A stretch of 34,056 nt of DNA, taken from assembly GCA_037447335.1 (NCBI GenBank), contig JBBIGV010000031.1, forward strand, positions 1-34,056. The letters run 5' to 3'. Positions 33,058 to 34,056 of this stretch are shown here, one piece after another. The DNA is from JBBIGV01 sp037447335. GTDB taxonomy: Bacteria > Bacteroidota > Ignavibacteria > Ignavibacteriales > Ignavibacteriaceae. How positions within the stretch are numbered: the stretch's first letter is position 1; each line of letters opens with the position of its first letter. The notes beneath the pieces were generated by a model. That model was not told the origin of the DNA and ran no database searches. It saw only the letters and a list, made by a program, of their open reading frames with translations. The translations under genes were made by a program, and so were the position numbers.

Positions 33058-34035
33058 ATGGAATATGAAATATTAAATAAAATTTTAGAAAGCGCAAAGA
33101 AGAAGAAAAAAACTATCGTACTTCCGGAATCGCACGATGAGCGTGTGCTGCGAGCTGCAGAAATTCTCACCCAAAAGAACCTCGTGAGTGTGATTACCCT
33201 TGGTAATGAAGAAAAAGTAAGACAGAAAGCCGAAAAGGCTGAAATCAATCTGTCCGGTGTAAGAATAATTGATCCCGAAAAATCCGACAGGCTAAGTGAT
33301 TTTACTAATATCTTTTTTAATCTCAGGAAGAAAAAGGGAATCACGATTGAACAGGCACGTGATGCTATGAAGCGCGGTCTTTTCTTCGGTGCAATGATGG
33401 TGCGTGAAGGTATGGCTGATGGAAGTGTAGCGGGTTCAACTGCCAGCACTGCCGATGTTCTGCGTGCAGGTATACAGGTGGTCGGGTTGAAAGAAGGAAT
33501 TTCAATTGTATCAAGTTTCTTTTTGATGATAGCGCCCGAAAAAACCTACAGCTTTGCCGATTGTGCGGTTGTGCCGGACCCCGACCCCGCTCAGCTTGCA
33601 GATATTGCAATTTCAACAGCCGATAATCATAAAAAGTTAACCGGCGAAGAACCCTGCATTGCAATGCTTTCCTTTTCAACAAAAGGCAGCGCTGAACATG
33701 AGTTGATTGATAAAGTACTGGAAGCAACAAATCTCATAAAACAAAAAAGACCTGACCTTAAAGTTGACGGAGAACTTCAGTTTGATGCTGCCGTAATTGA
33801 TTCTATCGGCAGAAAAAAAGCAGCCGGCAGTCAGGTAGCAGGAAGGGCAAATATTCTGATATTCCCCGATCTTAATTCAGGCAACATTGGCTATAAGATT
33901 GCACAGAGATGGGGTAAAATGGAAGCCGTAGGTCCTATGGTTCAGGGATTAAAGAAGCCGTATTTTGACCTTAGCCGCGGCTGCAGCGTTGAAGATATTG
34001 TGAATACCGCTGCTATTGCTGCTTTGATGAGTTGA
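33058..34035 (+). CDS. pta: phosphate acetyltransferase
   Basis: This enzyme of about 325 residues interconverts acetyl-CoA and acetyl phosphate. Family blocks include 'TIVLPESHDERVLRAAEIL', 'GLFFGAMMVREGMADGSVAGS', 'VVPDPDPAQLADIAI', 'AMLSFSTKGSAEHELIDKV', 'GELQFDAAV' and 'NILIFPDLNSGNIGYKIAQR'. The length is that of the short form without the N-terminal regulatory domain. A GTG at 33055 is in frame, but ATG 33058 is 6 bases after GGAG (33048-33051) and is preferred. No ackA is present in the 21 bases that remain downstream, so its partner is outside the window or elsewhere. It is divergent from yggS. Confidence 0.96.
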   Translation: MEYEILNKILESAKKKKKTIVLPESHDERVLRAAEILTQKNLVSVITLGNEEKVRQKAEKAEINLSGVRIIDPEKSDRLSDFTNIFFNLRKKKGITIEQARDAMKRGLFFGAMMVREGMADGSVAGSTASTADVLRAGIQVVGLKEGISIVSSFFLMIAPEKTYSFADCAVVPDPDPAQLADIAISTADNHKKLTGEEPCIAMLSFSTKGSAEHELIDKVLEATNLIKQKRPDLKVDGELQFDAAVIDSIGRKKAAGSQVAGRANILIFPDLNSGNIGYKIAQRWGKMEAVGPMVQGLKKPYFDLSRGCSVEDIVNTAAIAALMS

Positions 34036-34056
34036 TTTGGATGGTGTTCGGATTAT

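Overview
The window looks like AT-rich chromosomal DNA from a member of the Bacteroidota/Chlorobiota group, most likely an Ignavibacteria-like lineage. This is inferred from gene content and order: a yggS-divIVA-purine phosphorylase-ileS-traR/dksA-lspA-rluD run, an ECF sigma factor followed by a DUF4097 protein and a large DUF5916 outer-membrane protein, a eukaryote-like (type 2) IleS, and a few promoter-like sites resembling TTG-N21-TAnnTTTG. Most genes lie on the minus strand and are tightly packed with ATGA/GTGA overlaps.

Layout. 1-577 holds no convincing gene. 578-4230 is a disturbed, accessory-looking region: a small lipoprotein, a broken sodium/solute symporter gene, and a 1304-bp insert (2571-3874) carrying a frameshifted restriction-type nuclease gene. 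The insert has the boundaries and the folded 3' site expected of an integron gene cassette, but no integrase is nearby. Removing it exactly would restore a start codon for the symporter directly after a STAS-domain gene. 4317-10537 is a housekeeping block (glycosyltransferase-like protein, ligA, RodZ-like protein, rsmB, a sugar-nucleotidyltransferase-like protein). 10722-16229 on the plus strand is a regulatory and envelope module: ECF sigma factor, zinc-binding anti-sigma factor with HEAT-like repeats, secreted DUF4097 beta-repeat protein, and a CBM9/DUF5916 outer-membrane protein ending in a clear terminator. A tRNA-Arg(CCT) follows, and the last 18 bases of its repeat unit are duplicated 92 bp downstream.

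16517-22141 (minus strand) is a compact four-gene phosphonate-lipid operon. It encodes a CDP-alcohol phosphatidyltransferase, PEP mutase fused to a nucleotidyltransferase-like domain, phosphonopyruvate decarboxylase, and a fused CTP:phosphonate cytidylyltransferase / 2-aminoethylphosphonate transaminase. Together these can in principle convert PEP to phosphonopyruvate, phosphonoacetaldehyde, 2-aminoethylphosphonate and CMP-aminoethylphosphonate, and finally to a phosphonolipid. The second nucleotidyltransferase domain, on the mutase, has a degenerate nucleotide-binding loop and no obvious job.

22294-32827 (minus strand) is a conserved core block: cysS, rluD, two tandem lspA genes, a TraR/DksA protein with a histone-H1-like lysine tail and an altered zinc finger, ileS, a membrane/coiled-coil protein, purine nucleoside phosphorylase, divIVA and yggS. 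A divergent phosphate acetyltransferase gene closes the window at 34035.

The least ordinary parts are the solitary integron-like cassette, the double-fusion phosphonolipid operon, the tRNA tail duplication, and the interleaved inverted repeats upstream of the sigma factor.
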